Below are positions 63,455-64,000 of a stretch of DNA of 64,000 bases, piece after piece. The notes below the pieces were generated by a model. That model saw nothing but the letters and a program-made list of their open reading frames with translations. It was not told the origin of the DNA and searched no databases. The stretch comes from CAWIHS01 sp963836005 (GTDB taxonomy: Bacteria > Pseudomonadota > Gammaproteobacteria > GRL18): NCBI GenBank assembly GCA_963836005.1, contig CAWIHS010000001.1:186001-250000 (forward strand), in the 5' to 3' direction. Every line of letters begins with the position of its first letter. The stretch's first letter is position 1. Made by a program: the position numbers and the translations under genes.

Positions 63455-64000
63455 ATTCAGACCTGTTTAGCAAACCTGTCAACTTATACCTGTCAGCTGA
63501 GCACGAATGCAGTTATCTCGATCATCGTGTTGCTAACAGCCTGTTTGTCGATCCTGCAACATCCATGGACACTGACACCTATTCCAGTTTGATTCAACGC
63601 GGATTCCGACGCAGCGGAAATTATGTCTATACGCCTTATTGTAATGATTGCCAGGCCTGCATACCTGTTCGTCTTGATGTAGAGCATTTTATCCCAAACC
63701 GTTCCCAGAAACGCTGTTGGAACAGGAACTCACAGCTAACAGTTAAAGCCAAACCTGCCATATTTGACCCGCTTCAGTATGACCTTTATTCTCACTACGT
63801 GGTTTCAAGACACTCAGGCGGTGGCATGGATCAGCCCAGTACAGAAAAATACCTCGATTTCTTAACTTCTGACTGGTGTGATACCACATTTTTTGAATTC
63901 AGTGAAAATAACGCTGTTATTTCCATTGCCGTAACAGATATTATTGAAAATGGCTTTTCCGCAGTGTATACATTTTTTGCGTCAAACCCTGATCTGGACA
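63451..64000 (+). CDS. bpt: Aspartate/glutamate leucyltransferase, N-terminal part (cut by window edge)
   Basis: 183 codons are in the window. The cysteine cluster YCNDCQAC, YTPYCND context, RGFRRSGNYVYTP and the C-terminal-side FFEFSENN match the Bpt/Ate family that adds Leu to N-terminal Asp or Glu. It overlaps aat by four bases, so the two N-end-rule transferases are co-translated. Confidence 0.9.
   Translation, partial: MNSDLFSKPVNLYLSAEHECSYLDHRVANSLFVDPATSMDTDTYSSLIQRGFRRSGNYVYTPYCNDCQACIPVRLDVEHFIPNRSQKRCWNRNSQLTVKAKPAIFDPLQYDLYSHYVVSRHSGGGMDQPSTEKYLDFLTSDWCDTTFFEFSENNAVISIAVTDIIENGFSAVYTFFASNPDLD

Noticed and set aside
1..64000. CRISPR array, prophage or transposase
   Set aside because: No regularly spaced direct repeats, phage structural genes or transposase frames were seen; all repeats found are short palindromic units.

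Overview
The window looks like chromosomal DNA of a gammaproteobacterium outside the Enterobacterales. Housekeeping pairs typical of that class are present: ubiG-gph, oligoribonuclease next to a CAAX-type M48 protease and rsgA, dnaX-ybaB-recR, tsaB-uup, cysS/glnS with ppiA-ppiB-lpxH, and aat-bpt. Base composition is moderately AT-rich by eye. An HpnC-type squalene synthase, a cis/trans fatty acid isomerase (Cti), a DctPQM TRAP transporter, FetAB and remains of an exosortase H system suggest an aquatic, environmentally responsive bacterium. I cannot assign an order from sequence alone.

Layout. 1-4.3 kb: mtnA (partial) divergent from mtaD (methylthioadenosine salvage), then ubiG, gph, hpnC. 4.3-10.3 kb: SIMPL protein, small secreted protein, BaiN-type flavoprotein, slyX, a frameshifted membrane-anchored FMN-binding glutamate-synthase-like protein, and a Rossmann-fold protein. 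10.3-13.7 kb: orn divergent from an M48 protease, a small cytochrome and rsgA. 13.9-16.7 kb: a coupled thioredoxin-like / gluconate-dehydrogenase-subunit-3 / GMC oxidoreductase cluster. 16.7-19.8 kb: recR, ybaB and dnaX on the minus strand; dnaX carries a strong candidate slippery site for the gamma subunit. 19.8-29.4 kb: an accessory block between dnaX and the SRP RNA gene. It holds a decayed exosortase H locus (pseudogene substrate with a sorting signal, associated membrane protein, truncated exosortase), a PstS-like / porin / GGDEF-EAL signalling cassette, and cti.

29.5-42.5 kb: SRP RNA, an acidic protein, a giant AsmA/DUF748-like protein, an RlpA-like protein, dctPQM with an output-less Cache-PAS-GAF sensor, a START-domain protein and tRNA-Ser(GGA). 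42.6-50.5 kb: uup, tsaB, a diguanylate cyclase, a TPR lipoprotein, PBP1B and a membrane protein. 50.6-64 kb: cysS, glnS, ppiA, ppiB, lpxH, a secreted hypothetical, metZ, a PAS-GGDEF-EAL protein, fetB/fetA, aat and bpt (cut by the window end). Three c-di-GMP proteins are present.

The most striking non-genic content is a set of small, palindromic, MITE-like repeat families between genes, named A to G here. Family D copies repeatedly sit exactly at gene ends and supply the stop codon of the neighbouring gene. Several copies keep hairpins with compensatory base changes. No CRISPR array, rRNA, transposase or prophage gene was seen.
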